Positions 15,581 through 23,754 of a stretch of 34,533 nt of DNA are shown piece by piece. How positions within the stretch are numbered: the first letter of the stretch is position 1; each line of letters opens with the position of its first letter. The notes under the pieces were generated by a model. It did no database searches and had not been told where the DNA came from. It was given only the letters and a program-made list of their open reading frames with translations. A program made the position numbers and the translations under genes. The DNA comes from Bacteroidales bacterium (GTDB taxonomy: Bacteria > Bacteroidota > Bacteroidia > Bacteroidales > UBA932): positions 1 to 34,533 of the forward strand of contig JAQXHU010000013.1 in NCBI GenBank assembly GCA_029007435.1. Direction: 5' to 3'.

Positions 15581-15642
15581 TCCCAAAATTGAGGAGAAGT
15601 TCGCCCAACCAGCTGATTCTCAAAGATTTAGGGAATTTGGGA
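15581..15642 (+). ncRNA. Foldable 5' leader of the ribosomal operon
   Basis: The presumed transcript starts near 15584. TCCCAAAATT (15581-15590) can pair with AATTTGGGA (15634-15642) with one bulged A, enclosing a second stem GAGAA/TTCTC (15594-15598 with 15617-15621). The nested helices end 23 bases before the rplP start. A leader of this kind could be a ribosomal-protein autoregulation site, but no known family was recognised. Confidence 0.4.
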
Positions 15643-15665
15643 AATTTTATTAAAGTAATACAGCA

Positions 15666-16085
15666 ATGTTACAACCAAAGAAAACAAAGTTTAGAAGGGA
15701 ACAGAAAAACCGTATGAAAGGCATGTCCCAGAGGGGAAACCAGCTCGCATTCGGTTCTTTCGGCATCAAAACCCTTGAGAATTGTTGGCTTACATCGCAG
15801 CAGATTGAGGCTGCCCGTCAGGCAATCTCACGTTATATGAACCGTGAGGGACAGATCTGGATCAGGGTTTTCCCTGCCAAGCCGTTCACCAAGAAGCCTC
15901 TCGATACCCGAATGGGTAAAGGTAAGGGTGATCCTCAGGGATACGTCTGCCCTATCACTCCGGGAAGGATTCTTTTCGAGGCTGAGGGTGTTTCCCTCGC
16001 TATTGCGAAAGAGGCTATGCGTCTCGGGGCCAACAAACTTCCGGTCGCTACGAAGTTCATCGTGCGCAGGGACTATGTAGAATAA
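15666..16085 (+). CDS. rplP: 50S ribosomal protein L16
   Basis: A 139-residue 23S rRNA-binding protein near the A-site tRNA elbow and peptidyl transferase region. The start [14 protein letters not shown] and the blocks [32 protein letters not shown] and [20 protein letters not shown] are diagnostic. It is the first gene of the operon here; in most bacteria rpsC stands directly before it, but that gene and the other S10-side genes are missing and a promoter and leader take their place. Confidence 0.98.
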   Translation: MLQPKKTKFRREQKNRMKGMSQRGNQLAFGSFGIKTLENCWLTSQQIEAARQAISRYMNREGQIWIRVFPAKPFTKKPLDTRMGKGKGDPQGYVCPITPGRILFEAEGVSLAIAKEAMRLGANKLPVATKFIVRRDYVE

Positions 16086-16101
16086 TTTAATGGAGACGAA
16101 T

Positions 16102-16296
16102 ATGAAAATATCTGAAGTTCGCGAAATGTCCGTAGCAGATTTACGTGACCGCATTGCATTGGAGAAAGCAAATCTTGACACGATGAGGATCAATCACGCT
16201 GTCTCTCCATTAGAGGATACGTCCAAGTTTAAGAAAACCAGGCAGGATATAGCTCGTATGATGACCGTCCTCGCTGAAAAAGAAAAACAGAACTAA
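16102..16296 (+). CDS. rpmC: 50S ribosomal protein L29
   Basis: A 64-residue two-helix protein at the peptide exit site. Landmarks are MKISEVREMSVADLRDRI and the helix NLDTMRINHAVSPLEDTSKF. ATG 16102 is preferred over ATG 16090: the family begins with MKI, and a GGAG six bases before 16102 can serve as ribosome-binding site. The order rplP-rpmC-rpsQ is universal. Confidence 0.95.
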   Translation: MKISEVREMSVADLRDRIALEKANLDTMRINHAVSPLEDTSKFKKTRQDIARMMTVLAEKEKQN

Positions 16297-16308
16297 TAAG
16301 AGCGCTCT

Positions 16309-16563
16309 ATGGAAAGAAATCTTCGTAAGGAAAGAATAGGGGTCGTTGTCAGCAATAAGATGGACAAGACTATTGTCGTAGCCGTTGAGACTAAGGGCAA
16401 ACATCCTATGTATGGTAAGTTCATTAACAAGACTACCAAATTTGTCGCTCAGGATGAGAAGAATGAGTGCAGCGAGGGCGATACAGTCCGCATTATGGAA
16501 ACCCGTCCTCTGAGCAAGACAAAGAGGTGGAGATTAGTTGAAATTGTAGAAAAAGTCAAATAG
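16309..16563 (+). CDS. rpsQ: 30S ribosomal protein S17
   Basis: An 84-residue OB-fold protein that binds 16S rRNA helices 7 and 11 early in 30S assembly. Landmarks are [30 protein letters not shown] and the C-terminal [18 protein letters not shown]. The length is normal. It starts 12 bases after rpmC and ends two bases before rplN. Confidence 0.98.
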   Translation: MERNLRKERIGVVVSNKMDKTIVVAVETKGKHPMYGKFINKTTKFVAQDEKNECSEGDTVRIMETRPLSKTKRWRLVEIVEKVK

Positions 16564-16565
16564 CG

Positions 16566-16931
16566 ATGATACAGCAGGAAACACGTTTACAGGTGGCAGA
16601 CAACAGCGGTGCGAAGGAAGTTCTTTGCATCCGTGTTCTGGGTGGTACCCGTCACCGTTATGCATCAGTCGGCGACAAGATCGTCGTTGCGGTAAAAAGT
16701 GCAATCTCCGGTGGAGATGCCAAGAAAGGCTCAGTCTCCAAGGCTGTGGTAGTCCGCACCAAGAAGGAGATCCGCAGACCGGATGGCTCATACATCCGTT
16801 TCGACGAGTACGCCTGCGTTCTCCTGAACAATGCGGGAGCGCTGAGAGGCACACGTATCTTTGGCCCAGTTGCCAGGGAGTTGCGTGAGAATTATATGAA
16901 GATCGTTTCACTGGCACCGGAGGTCCTTTAA
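16566..16931 (+). CDS. rplN: 50S ribosomal protein L14
   Basis: A 121-residue protein at the 30S-50S interface, contacting 16S helix 14 in bridge B8. The start [18 protein letters not shown] and the blocks [35 protein letters not shown] and [13 protein letters not shown] are highly conserved. Full length, with no unusual features. Confidence 0.99.
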   Translation: MIQQETRLQVADNSGAKEVLCIRVLGGTRHRYASVGDKIVVAVKSAISGGDAKKGSVSKAVVVRTKKEIRRPDGSYIRFDEYACVLLNNAGALRGTRIFGPVARELRENYMKIVSLAPEVL

Positions 16932-16944
16932 TATTTCAAGAGTT

Positions 16945-17274
16945 ATGAAAAAATTTCACGTAAAGAAAGGCGACACCGTTTATGTAAATGCCGGAAATGA
17001 TAAAGGCAAGACAGGCAAAGTCCTCGCAGTCATCAGAGACAAGGACCGTGTTGTCGTTGAAGGTATCAATATGGTAAGCAAGCATACCAAACCTAATGCA
17101 AAGGCTCCTCAGGGCGGCATTATCAAGCAGGAGGCAGGAATCCACATTTCCAATGTCCAGCTGCTCGACCCGAAAAGCACCGCAGCCAAGCCGGTTCCTA
17201 CCCGTGTAGGATACAAGTTCGTGGACGGCAAGAAGGTACGTTATGCTAAAAAATCAGGAGAGGAGATTAAATAG
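16945..17274 (+). CDS. rplX: 50S ribosomal protein L24
   Basis: A 109-residue KOW-domain protein that initiates 50S assembly near the tunnel exit. The KOW motif is [20 protein letters not shown], followed by [33 protein letters not shown] and a C-terminal [20 protein letters not shown]. Typical Bacteroidota length. It is followed two bases later by rplE. Confidence 0.98.
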   Translation: MKKFHVKKGDTVYVNAGNDKGKTGKVLAVIRDKDRVVVEGINMVSKHTKPNAKAPQGGIIKQEAGIHISNVQLLDPKSTAAKPVPTRVGYKFVDGKKVRYAKKSGEEIK

Positions 17275-17276
17275 TT

Positions 17277-17888
17277 ATGGCAAAGAAGAATAATAATGCA
17301 CCGGCAGAGCAGGTTATCCCTGCGGGATACGTTCCTACTCTGAAGACCGTTTACAAAGAGCAGATTGTGCCTGCCCTGATGAAGCAGTTCTCTTACAGCA
17401 CTGTGATGCAGGTTCCTAAGCTCGTGAAAATCACCATCAACGAGGGTGTCGGCGAGGCTTCCCAGGGACAGTCACACGACAAGAAACTTGTCGAGGAGGC
17501 AGCAGCTGAACTCTCCAACATCGTAGGCCAGAAGGCTATCCTCACTTCTTCAAAAAAGGATATCTCCAACTTCCACCTCCGCAAGGGCCAGCCTATCGGT
17601 GTCAAAGTCACCCTCCGCAATGTGAAGATGTATGAGTTCCTTGAGAGACTTATCCGCGTGTCCCTTCCTCGTATCCGCGACTTCAACGGTATTTCCGAGA
17701 AGCTCGACGGCAACGGAAACTACACTCTCGGTCTCAAAGAGCAGATAATCTTCCCGGAGATTGATATGGACAAGAACCCACGTGTTCACGGAATGGAGAT
17801 CACATTTGTGACCACAGCCAATTCAGATGAGGAGGCATATGCGCTTCTCAAGGAATTCGGCCTGCCGTTCAAGAAACATAACAACTAA
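17277..17888 (+). CDS. rplE: 50S ribosomal protein L5
   Basis: A 203-residue protein that binds 5S rRNA and forms the central protuberance. Landmarks are [73 protein letters not shown] and [20 protein letters not shown]. The N-terminus is about 20 residues longer than in E. coli ([20 protein letters not shown]) and low in conservation, which is common in Bacteroidota. Confidence 0.98.
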   Translation: MAKKNNNAPAEQVIPAGYVPTLKTVYKEQIVPALMKQFSYSTVMQVPKLVKITINEGVGEASQGQSHDKKLVEEAAAELSNIVGQKAILTSSKKDISNFHLRKGQPIGVKVTLRNVKMYEFLERLIRVSLPRIRDFNGISEKLDGNGNYTLGLKEQIIFPEIDMDKNPRVHGMEITFVTTANSDEEAYALLKEFGLPFKKHNN

Positions 17889-17899
17889 AAGAGAATAAG

Positions 17900-18169
17900 A
17901 TGGCAAAAGAATCAATGAAAGCCCGCGAAGTAAAACGCGCGAAATTAGTTGCAAAATACGCCGAGAAAAGGAAGGCTCTCAAAGAGGCCGGAGACTGGGC
18001 TGCTCTTGACAAGCTCCCAAAGAACGCCTCTCCTGTCCGTCTTCACAACCGCTGCTCTCTTACCGGACGTCCTAAAGGATATATGCGTGCCTTCGGCCTC
18101 AGCAGAATCCAGTTCCGCGAGATGGCCAGCAACGGTCTCATCCCGGGTGTCAAGAAGGCAAGCTGGTAG
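17900..18169 (+). CDS. rpsN: 30S ribosomal protein S14, zinc-independent form
   Basis: An 89-residue protein of the 30S head. It is the long form: the N-terminal helix [19 protein letters not shown] is present and the zinc ribbon is lost, leaving [20 protein letters not shown] with a single cysteine where CxxC forms have four. The end [18 protein letters not shown] is normal. A 117-base spacer with hairpins follows, the longest gap inside this operon. Confidence 0.97.
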   Translation: MAKESMKAREVKRAKLVAKYAEKRKALKEAGDWAALDKLPKNASPVRLHNRCSLTGRPKGYMRAFGLSRIQFREMASNGLIPGVKKASW

Positions 18170-18196
18170 GAAACTGAATAGCATACATAGCGTAAT

Positions 18197-18264
18197 TGCC
18201 GGGGAATTCCGGCAGTCACAATAACATTTATTATTAACAATCGGATATCGGGCGCAAACGCGCC
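18197..18264 (+). promoter_or_regulatory. Two hairpins in the rpsN-rpsH spacer
   Basis: TGCCGG/CCGGCA (18197-18202 with 18209-18214, GGAATT loop) and GGCGC/GCGCC (18251-18255 with 18260-18264, AAAC loop) lie in an otherwise AT-rich 117-base spacer just upstream of rpsH. In E. coli S8 regulates the spc operon through an mRNA hairpin, so a related control site is possible. Neither stem has a T tract, so termination is unlikely. Confidence 0.45.
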
Positions 18265-18286
18265 GGTTCGCTAAAACAACAAAAAA

Positions 18287-18682
18287 ATGACTGATCCAAT
18301 TGCAGATTTTCTCACACGCATCCGCAATGCGTACAGTGCAGGAAACAGGATTGTTGAGGCTCCTTCATCAAAAATGAAGCTCGCCATCACCAAAATCCTT
18401 TGCGATAAAGGCTACATCCTCAGCTACAAGGTGGTTGAAGGAACTCCTTTCAACACTATCAAAATCGCTCTCAAGTACCATCCTCAGACCAAGGTCGCAG
18501 CGGTCAAGAAGATTGTCCGTGTTTCAAAGCCGGGTCTCAGGAAGTACACTGACGTGAAAGATATGCCGAGAGTTCTCAACGGACTCGGAATCGCTATCGT
18601 TTCCACATCCAAGGGCGTTATCACTGACAAAGAGGCAAGAGACCTCAATGTGGGCGGTGAGATTGTATGCTATGTTTATTAA
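18287..18682 (+). CDS. rpsH: 30S ribosomal protein S8
   Basis: A 131-residue protein that binds 16S helix 21 and is a translational repressor of the spc operon in E. coli. Landmarks are MTDPIADFLTRIRNAYSAGN, APSSKMKLAITKILCDKGYI, SKPGLRKYTDVKDMPRVLNG and the C-terminal STSKGVITDKEARDLNVGGE ending in VCYVY. The length is normal. Confidence 0.98.
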   Translation: MTDPIADFLTRIRNAYSAGNRIVEAPSSKMKLAITKILCDKGYILSYKVVEGTPFNTIKIALKYHPQTKVAAVKKIVRVSKPGLRKYTDVKDMPRVLNGLGIAIVSTSKGVITDKEARDLNVGGEIVCYVY

Positions 18683-18700
18683 TTTAAAAAGGAACTGATA

Positions 18701-19261
18701 ATGTCAAGAATTGGTAAATTACCTGTAAGCCTTCCGGACAAGGTGAGTTTCGAAGTGCTCCCTGGCAACGTTGTGAAGGTTAAAGGCCCTCTCGGAGAGC
18801 TTTCACAGAAAGTGGATCCGGATATCACCATCACGGTGGAGGGAAATGAAGTCAAATTCACCCGTCCTACAGATCAGCCGAGACATCGTTCAATGCACGG
18901 TCTTTACCGCGCTCTTGTCCACAATATGGTGGTTGGCGTGTCCACAGGCTTTGAGAAAAAACAGGAGCTGGTCGGTGTGGGATACCGTGTTGATGTGAAA
19001 GGTCAGCTTCTGACTTTCGCTCTCGGTTATTCACACGACATCCAGCTGCTTCTTCCGGCTGAGATTAAAGCCGAGGCCGCCGCAGTGAAGAAAGGTGAGA
19101 ATCCGGTGCTTATTCTCAGAAGCGCTGACAAACAGCTTCTTGGACAGGTCGCTGCAAAGATCCGTTCTCTCCGCAAGCCTGAACCATATAAGGGCAAGGG
19201 TATCAAGTTCGTTGGTGAACAGCTCCGCCGCAAGGCCGGCAAGACTGCAGCCGCTAAATAA
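18701..19261 (+). CDS. rplF: 50S ribosomal protein L6
   Basis: A 186-residue protein with two related alpha/beta domains, located near the sarcin-ricin loop and the elongation-factor site. Landmarks are MSRIGKLPVSLPDKV, TDQPRHRSMHGLYRALVHNM, ELVGVGYRVDVKGQLL and the C-terminal RKPEPYKGKGIKFVGEQLRR KAGK segment. An Ala-rich end (TAAAK) closes it. Full length. Confidence 0.98.
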   Translation: MSRIGKLPVSLPDKVSFEVLPGNVVKVKGPLGELSQKVDPDITITVEGNEVKFTRPTDQPRHRSMHGLYRALVHNMVVGVSTGFEKKQELVGVGYRVDVKGQLLTFALGYSHDIQLLLPAEIKAEAAAVKKGENPVLILRSADKQLLGQVAAKIRSLRKPEPYKGKGIKFVGEQLRRKAGKTAAAK

Positions 19262-19264
19262 ATG

Positions 19265-19283
19265 AGGAGGAAAGATTATGGCA
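19265..19283 (+). promoter_or_regulatory. Strong Shine-Dalgarno and start of rplR (repeat copy 1)
   Basis: AGGAGGAAAGATTATGGCA includes a full AGGAGG with seven-base spacing to the ATG. The identical 19 bases recur at the rpmD start (20169-20187). Such sites are scarce in Bacteroidota. Confidence 0.75.
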
Positions 19284-19640
19284 TTGACAAAAATTGAAAG
19301 AAGAAAAAGGATTCACTACCGTATCCGCAAACACGTCAACGGAACTGCTGAGAGACCACGTCTCGTTGTCTTCAGGAGCAACAAGCAGATATATGCTCAG
19401 GTTATCGATGACGAGGCCCGCGTGACACTCGCAGCCGCCGCTTCCAATGACAAAGGTCTCGCCGCTGAGTGCAAGGGCAAGAACGGATCAGAGGCTGCCG
19501 CTATCGTCGGAAAGGCTGTAGCAGCGCGCGCCATAGAGAAAGGCATCAACGAGGTTGCTTTCGACCGTGGAGGATATCTCTATCACGGCAGAGTTAAATG
19601 TTTGGCTGACGCTGCCCGTGAAGGCGGTCTTAAATTCTAA
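19278..19640 (+). CDS. rplR: 50S ribosomal protein L18
   Basis: A 120-residue protein that binds 5S rRNA with L5 in the central protuberance. Landmarks are [60 protein letters not shown] and [20 protein letters not shown] ending in GLKF. Its start is preceded by AGGAGG, unusual for the phylum. Confidence 0.98.
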   Translation: MALTKIERRKRIHYRIRKHVNGTAERPRLVVFRSNKQIYAQVIDDEARVTLAAAASNDKGLAAECKGKNGSEAAAIVGKAVAARAIEKGINEVAFDRGGYLYHGRVKCLADAAREGGLKF

Positions 19641-19648
19641 TCGGGATT

Positions 19649-20167
19649 ATGGCAAATACAAATGTTAAAAGAGTGAAGACATCTGATCTTGAACTGAAAG
19701 ACAGACTCGTCTCAATACAGAGGGTAACTAAAGTCACCAAGGGTGGACGTCATTTCCGCTTCGCTGCCATTGTGGTTGTCGGAGACGAGAATGGTGTTGT
19801 AGGTTATGGCCTCGGAAAGGCAAACGAAGTGACAGCTGCTATCCAGAAAGGTGTGGAGGATGCCAAGAAGAATCTTGTCAAGATTCCGATCATCAACACT
19901 ACAATTCCTCACGAGCAGATTGCCAAATTCGGTGGCGCTGAAGTGTTTATGAAACCTGCCGCTCCTGGTACCGGTGTAAAGGCCGGCGGTGCGATGCGTG
20001 CAGTGTTCGAGTCAGTGGGCATCCAGAATGTCCTCGCCAAGTCAAAGGGCTCATCGAACCCTCACAACCTTGTGAAGGCTACCGTAGCCGCCCTGACTGA
20101 GCTGAGGGATGCATATACTGTTGCCGGCCTCCGTGGCGTTCCTATGTCAAAAGTGTTTAACGGCTAA
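19649..20167 (+). CDS. rpsE: 30S ribosomal protein S5
   Basis: A 172-residue protein at the mRNA entry tunnel that affects decoding accuracy. An N-terminal double-stranded RNA-binding fold shows [19 protein letters not shown] and [20 protein letters not shown], followed by the C-terminal domain with [20 protein letters not shown] and [20 protein letters not shown]. The length is normal; eight bases separate it from rplR. Confidence 0.98.
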   Translation: MANTNVKRVKTSDLELKDRLVSIQRVTKVTKGGRHFRFAAIVVVGDENGVVGYGLGKANEVTAAIQKGVEDAKKNLVKIPIINTTIPHEQIAKFGGAEVFMKPAAPGTGVKAGGAMRAVFESVGIQNVLAKSKGSSNPHNLVKATVAALTELRDAYTVAGLRGVPMSKVFNG

Positions 20168-20168
20168 C

Positions 20169-20187
20169 AGGAGGAAAGATTATGGCA
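20169..20187 (+). promoter_or_regulatory. Strong Shine-Dalgarno and start of rpmD (repeat copy 2)
   Basis: The same 19 bases as at the rplR start, again with AGGAGG seven bases before ATG. A third purine-rich site, GGAGGA at 20364-20369, precedes rplO with the same spacing. Confidence 0.75.
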
Positions 20188-20361
20188 AAATATAAAATCA
20201 CCCAGGTTGTCAGCAAGAACGGCGCTACCAAAAGGCAGATCGCCAATCTCAGGTCTCTCGGCATCCACAAGATGCACCAGACTGTTGAGGTGGAGGCAAA
20301 TCCTGTCAACAAAGGTATGATTGCAAAGGTTCAGCACCTCGTTACAGTTGAAGAAATCTAA
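20182..20361 (+). CDS. rpmD: 50S ribosomal protein L30
   Basis: A short 59-residue protein: MAKYKITQVVSKNGATKRQI, then ANLRSLGIHKMHQTVEVEAN, ending NKGMIAKVQHLVTVEEI. The pattern QVVSxxGxxxxQxxxLrsLGi and the HLVTVEE end identify L30. It lies between rpsE and rplO, as is universal where rpmD is kept, and has its own AGGAGG site. Confidence 0.96.
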   Translation: MAKYKITQVVSKNGATKRQIANLRSLGIHKMHQTVEVEANPVNKGMIAKVQHLVTVEEI

Positions 20362-20376
20362 TCGGAGGAACTACAG

Positions 20377-20829
20377 ATGAATTTGCACAATTTGAAACCT
20401 GCTAAAGGTTCTACACACAATACTAAAAGACTTGGACGCGGTCAGGGCTCCGGAAAGGGAGGCACCTCTACCCGTGGTACAAAAGGAGCTCAGGCCCGTG
20501 CCGGATATGAGCACAAGGTCGGCTTCGAGGGTGGCCAGATGCCTATCCAGAGAAGACTTCCTAAGTTCGGCTTCAACAACCCTACCAGGAAAGAGTACAA
20601 AGCTCTCAACCTTGATGCTATCCAGGCGCTCTCCGAGAAGCTCGGAACTACAGTGATCACTCTTGAGGCTATCAAAGAGGCTGGACTTGCCGGCCGCAGG
20701 GATCTCGTGAAGATTCTCGGCAACGGTGAGCTCACTGCCAAACTCGAGATCACTGCTGACGCATTCTCTCAGTCCGCAGTGTCAAAGATTGAGGCTGCTG
20801 GTGGAAAAGCAACTAAGACCGAGAAATAA
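20377..20829 (+). CDS. rplO: 50S ribosomal protein L15
   Basis: A 150-residue late-assembly protein with a long glycine- and arginine-rich N-terminal extension (RLGRGQGSGKGGTSTRGTKG, then QARAGYEHKVGFEGGQMPIQ and RRLPKFGFNNPTRKEYK) that threads into 23S rRNA, and a small globular C-terminal domain. Its TAA stop overlaps the ATG of secY by one base, which suggests coupled translation. Confidence 0.98.
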   Translation: MNLHNLKPAKGSTHNTKRLGRGQGSGKGGTSTRGTKGAQARAGYEHKVGFEGGQMPIQRRLPKFGFNNPTRKEYKALNLDAIQALSEKLGTTVITLEAIKEAGLAGRRDLVKILGNGELTAKLEITADAFSQSAVSKIEAAGGKATKTEK

Positions 20830-22166
20830 TGAAGAAATTTATTGAGACAATCAAGAACATCTTCAAGATAGAGGAGTTACGCAAGAGAATCGTTTACACG
20901 CTTCTCTTGGTACTCGTTTATCGTCTGGGATGTTTTATCGTGCTTCCTGGTATAGACGCCACTATGCTCGCGTCACTTCAGAGCAGCACTCAGGAAGGTC
21001 TCGTAGGCCTCCTGAATATGTTCTCTGGTGGAGCGTTCGGTAACGCCTCTATCTTCGCACTCGGTGTGATGCCGTACATCTCGGCATCCATCGTTATCCA
21101 GCTCCTCGGAATGTTCGTGCCTTACTTCAGAAAACTTCAGATGGAGGGCGAGAGCGGCCGCAGGAAGATGAATCAGATTACCAGATACCTGACAATCCTG
21201 ATTCTTGCTATCCAGTGTCCTGCATATCTGGCTGCCATTCACAACCAGATTCCCGGACAGGCATTCGTCGCTGTGACCCAGCTCGGCTGGTCCAACTTCA
21301 CATTCAACCTTGTTTCCACACTCATCCTTCTCTCAGGCTCAATGTTCGTTATGTGGCTTGGCGAGCGCATCACCGACCGTGGTATAGGAAATGGTATTTC
21401 CCTCCTCATTATGATCGGTATCGTCGCACGTCTCCCATACGCCCTTGTTGCTGAGCTCGGTGAGAAATTCACCACCACAAACGGCGGACCTCTCCTCCTC
21501 ATCGTGGAGCTTGTAGTCCTCTTCTTTGTGTTTGTGGCAGCCATCGCCCTTGTGCAGGCTGTCAGGAGAATTCCTATCCAGTATGCCAAGAGGGTAGTAG
21601 GAAACAAACAGTACGGTGGAGTGCGCAACTATCTTCCTCTGAAGATAAACGCTGCCGGCGTTATGCCTATCATCTTCGCACAGGCCCTGATGCTTTTCCC
21701 TATCCTCTTCTCGAGATGGGATGCCACCAGAGGTCTTGCAGCTGCATTGAGCAATTATACCGGAGTATGGTATAACCTGATATTCGGATTCCTCGTCGTT
21801 ATCTTCACGTATTTCTACACAGCTGTCACGGTCCAGCCGAATATGATGGCTGAGCAGATGAAGCAGAACGGCGGGTTCATACCTGGCGTCAAGCCTGGAA
21901 AGAAGACTGCGGAGTACATTGACGACATTATGGACAAAGTCACGCTCCCTGGTTCAATTTTCCTCGCCCTCATCGCTATTATGCCGGCATTTGCGATGCT
22001 TCTCGGTGTCAACAACCAGTTTGCGAGCTTCTACGGAGGTACATCCCTCCTTATTCTCGTCGGCGTTATCCTTGACACCCTCCAGCAGATTGAAGGATAT
22101 CTGCTTATGCGTCACTATGACGGATTGATGAAAACAGGTCGTCTGAGTGGACGTTCCGGAATGTAG
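20829..22166 (+). CDS. secY: Protein translocase subunit SecY
   Basis: A 445-residue channel subunit of the Sec translocon with ten membrane helices. Landmarks are RIVYTLLLVLVYRLGCFIVL, the plug region FSGGAFGNASIFALGVMPYI, QLGMFVPYFRKLQMEGESGR-type cytoplasmic loop, WLGERITDRGIGNGISLLI and VVGNKQYGGVRNYLPLKINA. The C-terminal cytoplasmic end LMRHYDGLMKTGRLSGRSGM is complete. As in other bacteria it sits in the spc operon after rplO. Confidence 0.98.
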   Translation: MKKFIETIKNIFKIEELRKRIVYTLLLVLVYRLGCFIVLPGIDATMLASLQSSTQEGLVGLLNMFSGGAFGNASIFALGVMPYISASIVIQLLGMFVPYFRKLQMEGESGRRKMNQITRYLTILILAIQCPAYLAAIHNQIPGQAFVAVTQLGWSNFTFNLVSTLILLSGSMFVMWLGERITDRGIGNGISLLIMIGIVARLPYALVAELGEKFTTTNGGPLLLIVELVVLFFVFVAAIALVQAVRRIPIQYAKRVVGNKQYGGVRNYLPLKINAAGVMPIIFAQALMLFPILFSRWDATRGLAAALSNYTGVWYNLIFGFLVVIFTYFYTAVTVQPNMMAEQMKQNGGFIPGVKPGKKTAEYIDDIMDKVTLPGSIFLALIAIMPAFAMLLGVNNQFASFYGGTSLLILVGVILDTLQQIEGYLLMRHYDGLMKTGRLSGRSGM

Positions 22167-22187
22167 TTCTGATAAAGACTGAAGAAA

Positions 22188-22967
22188 ATGCTTAAGCCGA
22201 AAACAGAAGAAGAAATAGAGCTGCTCCGCGAGAACGGAATATTGGTGTCCAAGACACTTGCGGAAGTCGGTAAGGCTGTCGCCCCTGGTGTGACAACTAA
22301 TGAGTTGAATAGGGTGGCTGAGACTTTCATCCGTGATCACGGTGCAATTCCAAGCTTCTTGGGTTTTGAGGGATTCCCGGCCGCAATATGCGCATCGGTG
22401 AATGATGTGGTAGTTCACGGTTTTCCGTCGGACTATGTCCTCAAGGAGGGCGACATCGTCACCTGCGACATTGGAACTTTGTACAAGGGGTATAATGGAG
22501 ACTCCTGCTATACTTTCCCTGTCGGGGAGATAGATTCGGAGACACGCAAGCTTCTTGACGTGACCAAAGCCTCTTTGTACAAAGGAATTGAGCAGGCTGT
22601 GGATTCCAACAGAATCGGCGATATCGGATACGCGGTACAGTCGTACGCTGAATCTTTCGGTTTCTCCGTTGTGAGAGAACTGGAAGGCCACGGAATCGGC
22701 AAGAAGATGCACGAGGAGCCGGGAGTTCCGAATTACGGAAGGAGAGGCCACGGCACCAGACTGGTCGATGGAATGGTGATTTGTATTGAACCGATGATCA
22801 ATGCGGGAGGCAGAGGTGTGTATCTTGCTAAAAATGGTTGGGCGGTACACACGGCGGACCACAAGAACGCGGCGCATTACGAGCTTACGGTTGTTGTCCG
22901 AAAAGGCAAGGCTGAGCAGCTTTCAACCTTTGACTTTATCGAGAAAGACGGAAACATTAAATTTTAA
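22188..22967 (+). CDS. map: Methionine aminopeptidase, type I
   Basis: A 259-residue dinuclear metalloprotease that removes the initiator methionine from new proteins. All metal ligands of the pita-bread fold are present: D94 (VTCDIGT), D105 (GYNGDSCY), H168 (LEGHGIG), E201 (ICIEPM) and E232 (AHYELTV), with the substrate histidines H77 (VVVHGFP) and H175. It has no N-terminal zinc extension. Placed between secY and infA, where other bacteria often have adk first; adk is absent here, as in Bacteroidales generally. Confidence 0.97.
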   Translation: MLKPKTEEEIELLRENGILVSKTLAEVGKAVAPGVTTNELNRVAETFIRDHGAIPSFLGFEGFPAAICASVNDVVVHGFPSDYVLKEGDIVTCDIGTLYKGYNGDSCYTFPVGEIDSETRKLLDVTKASLYKGIEQAVDSNRIGDIGYAVQSYAESFGFSVVRELEGHGIGKKMHEEPGVPNYGRRGHGTRLVDGMVICIEPMINAGGRGVYLAKNGWAVHTADHKNAAHYELTVVVRKGKAEQLSTFDFIEKDGNIKF

Positions 22968-22980
22968 AGTGGTATTTTAG

Positions 22981-23199
22981 ATGTCTAAACAAACAGCAAT
23001 TGAGCAGGACGGGACGATAGTCGAGACTCTCCCCAACGCTATGTTTAAAGTGGAACTTGAGAACGGACACGTGATTCTTGCCCATATCTCAGGAAAGATG
23101 AGGCAGAATTTCATCCATATCCTGCTTGGTGACAAGGTTAGAGTTGAAATGTCACCTTATGATTTAACTAAAGGAAGGATTTCATTCAGATACAAATAA
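22981..23199 (+). CDS. infA: Translation initiation factor IF-1
   Basis: A 72-residue OB-fold factor that binds the 30S A site during initiation and aids IF-2 and IF-3. Landmarks are [40 protein letters not shown] and [20 protein letters not shown] ending in SFRYK. Start ATG is 13 bases after the map stop. Full length. Confidence 0.98.
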   Translation: MSKQTAIEQDGTIVETLPNAMFKVELENGHVILAHISGKMRQNFIHILLGDKVRVEMSPYDLTKGRISFRYK

Positions 23200-23212
23200 A
23201 TTTTTTCGCGAT

Positions 23213-23329
23213 ATGAAAGTAAAAACATCCATCAAAAAGCGCAGCGATGATTGCAAAATCGTGAGACGTAAAGGTCGCCTTTATGTTATCTGCAAGAAGA
23301 ACCCTAAGTTCAAGATGCGCCAGGGATAA
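23213..23329 (+). CDS. rpmJ: 50S ribosomal protein L36
   Basis: A 38-residue protein: [20 protein letters not shown], then [18 protein letters not shown]. The zinc form has ligands Cys11, Cys14, Cys27 and His32/33; here only C14 and C27 remain, the others being Ser11 and Lys/Phe at 32-33. It is therefore a zinc-independent or half-site version. It sits between infA and rpsM, its usual place. Confidence 0.96.
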   Translation: MKVKTSIKKRSDDCKIVRRKGRLYVICKKNPKFKMRQG

Positions 23330-23363
23330 TATTCAGTAGTGTAACAAAATAAAGTAAGATATT

Positions 23364-23741
23364 ATGGCAAGAATAGCCGGTGTTGATTTACCGAACAACA
23401 AACGTGGAGAGATAGGTCTTACCTATATCTTCGGAATCGGTCGCTCTTCCGCTAGAAAGATTCTCTCGGAGTGCGGTATCGATTTTGACACAAAGGTGAA
23501 CGAGTGGAACGACGAGCAGATTGCTAAAATCCGTACACTCATCGCCAATGAATACAAAATCGAAGGCGAGCTCCGTTCAACAGTCCAGATGAACATCAAA
23601 CGTCTGATGGACATTGGTTGCTACAGGGGAATCCGTCATCGTCTCGGACTTCCTGTCCGCGGCCAGAGCACCAAGAACAATGCCCGCACAAGAAAGGGTA
23701 AGAAGAAGACTGTTGCAAACAAGAAGAAGGCAACTAAATAA
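23364..23741 (+). CDS. rpsM: 30S ribosomal protein S13
   Basis: A 125-residue protein of the 30S head that contacts the P-site tRNA and bridges to L5. Landmarks are [54 protein letters not shown] and the basic tail [20 protein letters not shown] ending in KKATK. Standard length and position. Confidence 0.98.
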   Translation: MARIAGVDLPNNKRGEIGLTYIFGIGRSSARKILSECGIDFDTKVNEWNDEQIAKIRTLIANEYKIEGELRSTVQMNIKRLMDIGCYRGIRHRLGLPVRGQSTKNNARTRKGKKKTVANKKKATK

Positions 23742-23754
23742 ATCTTGATGAATT

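Noticed and set aside
16090..16101. ATG 16090 as the rpmC start
   Set aside because: It adds four residues (METN) not seen in L29 and contains the GGAG that fits as ribosome-binding site for ATG 16102.
20168..20376. Apparent gap with no gene between rpsE and rplO
   Set aside because: It is filled by the short gene rpmD (L30) at 20182-20361.
21954..22877. 307-codon minus-strand frame over secY and map
   Set aside because: Antisense to two clear genes, His/Ser/Arg-rich translation without motifs.
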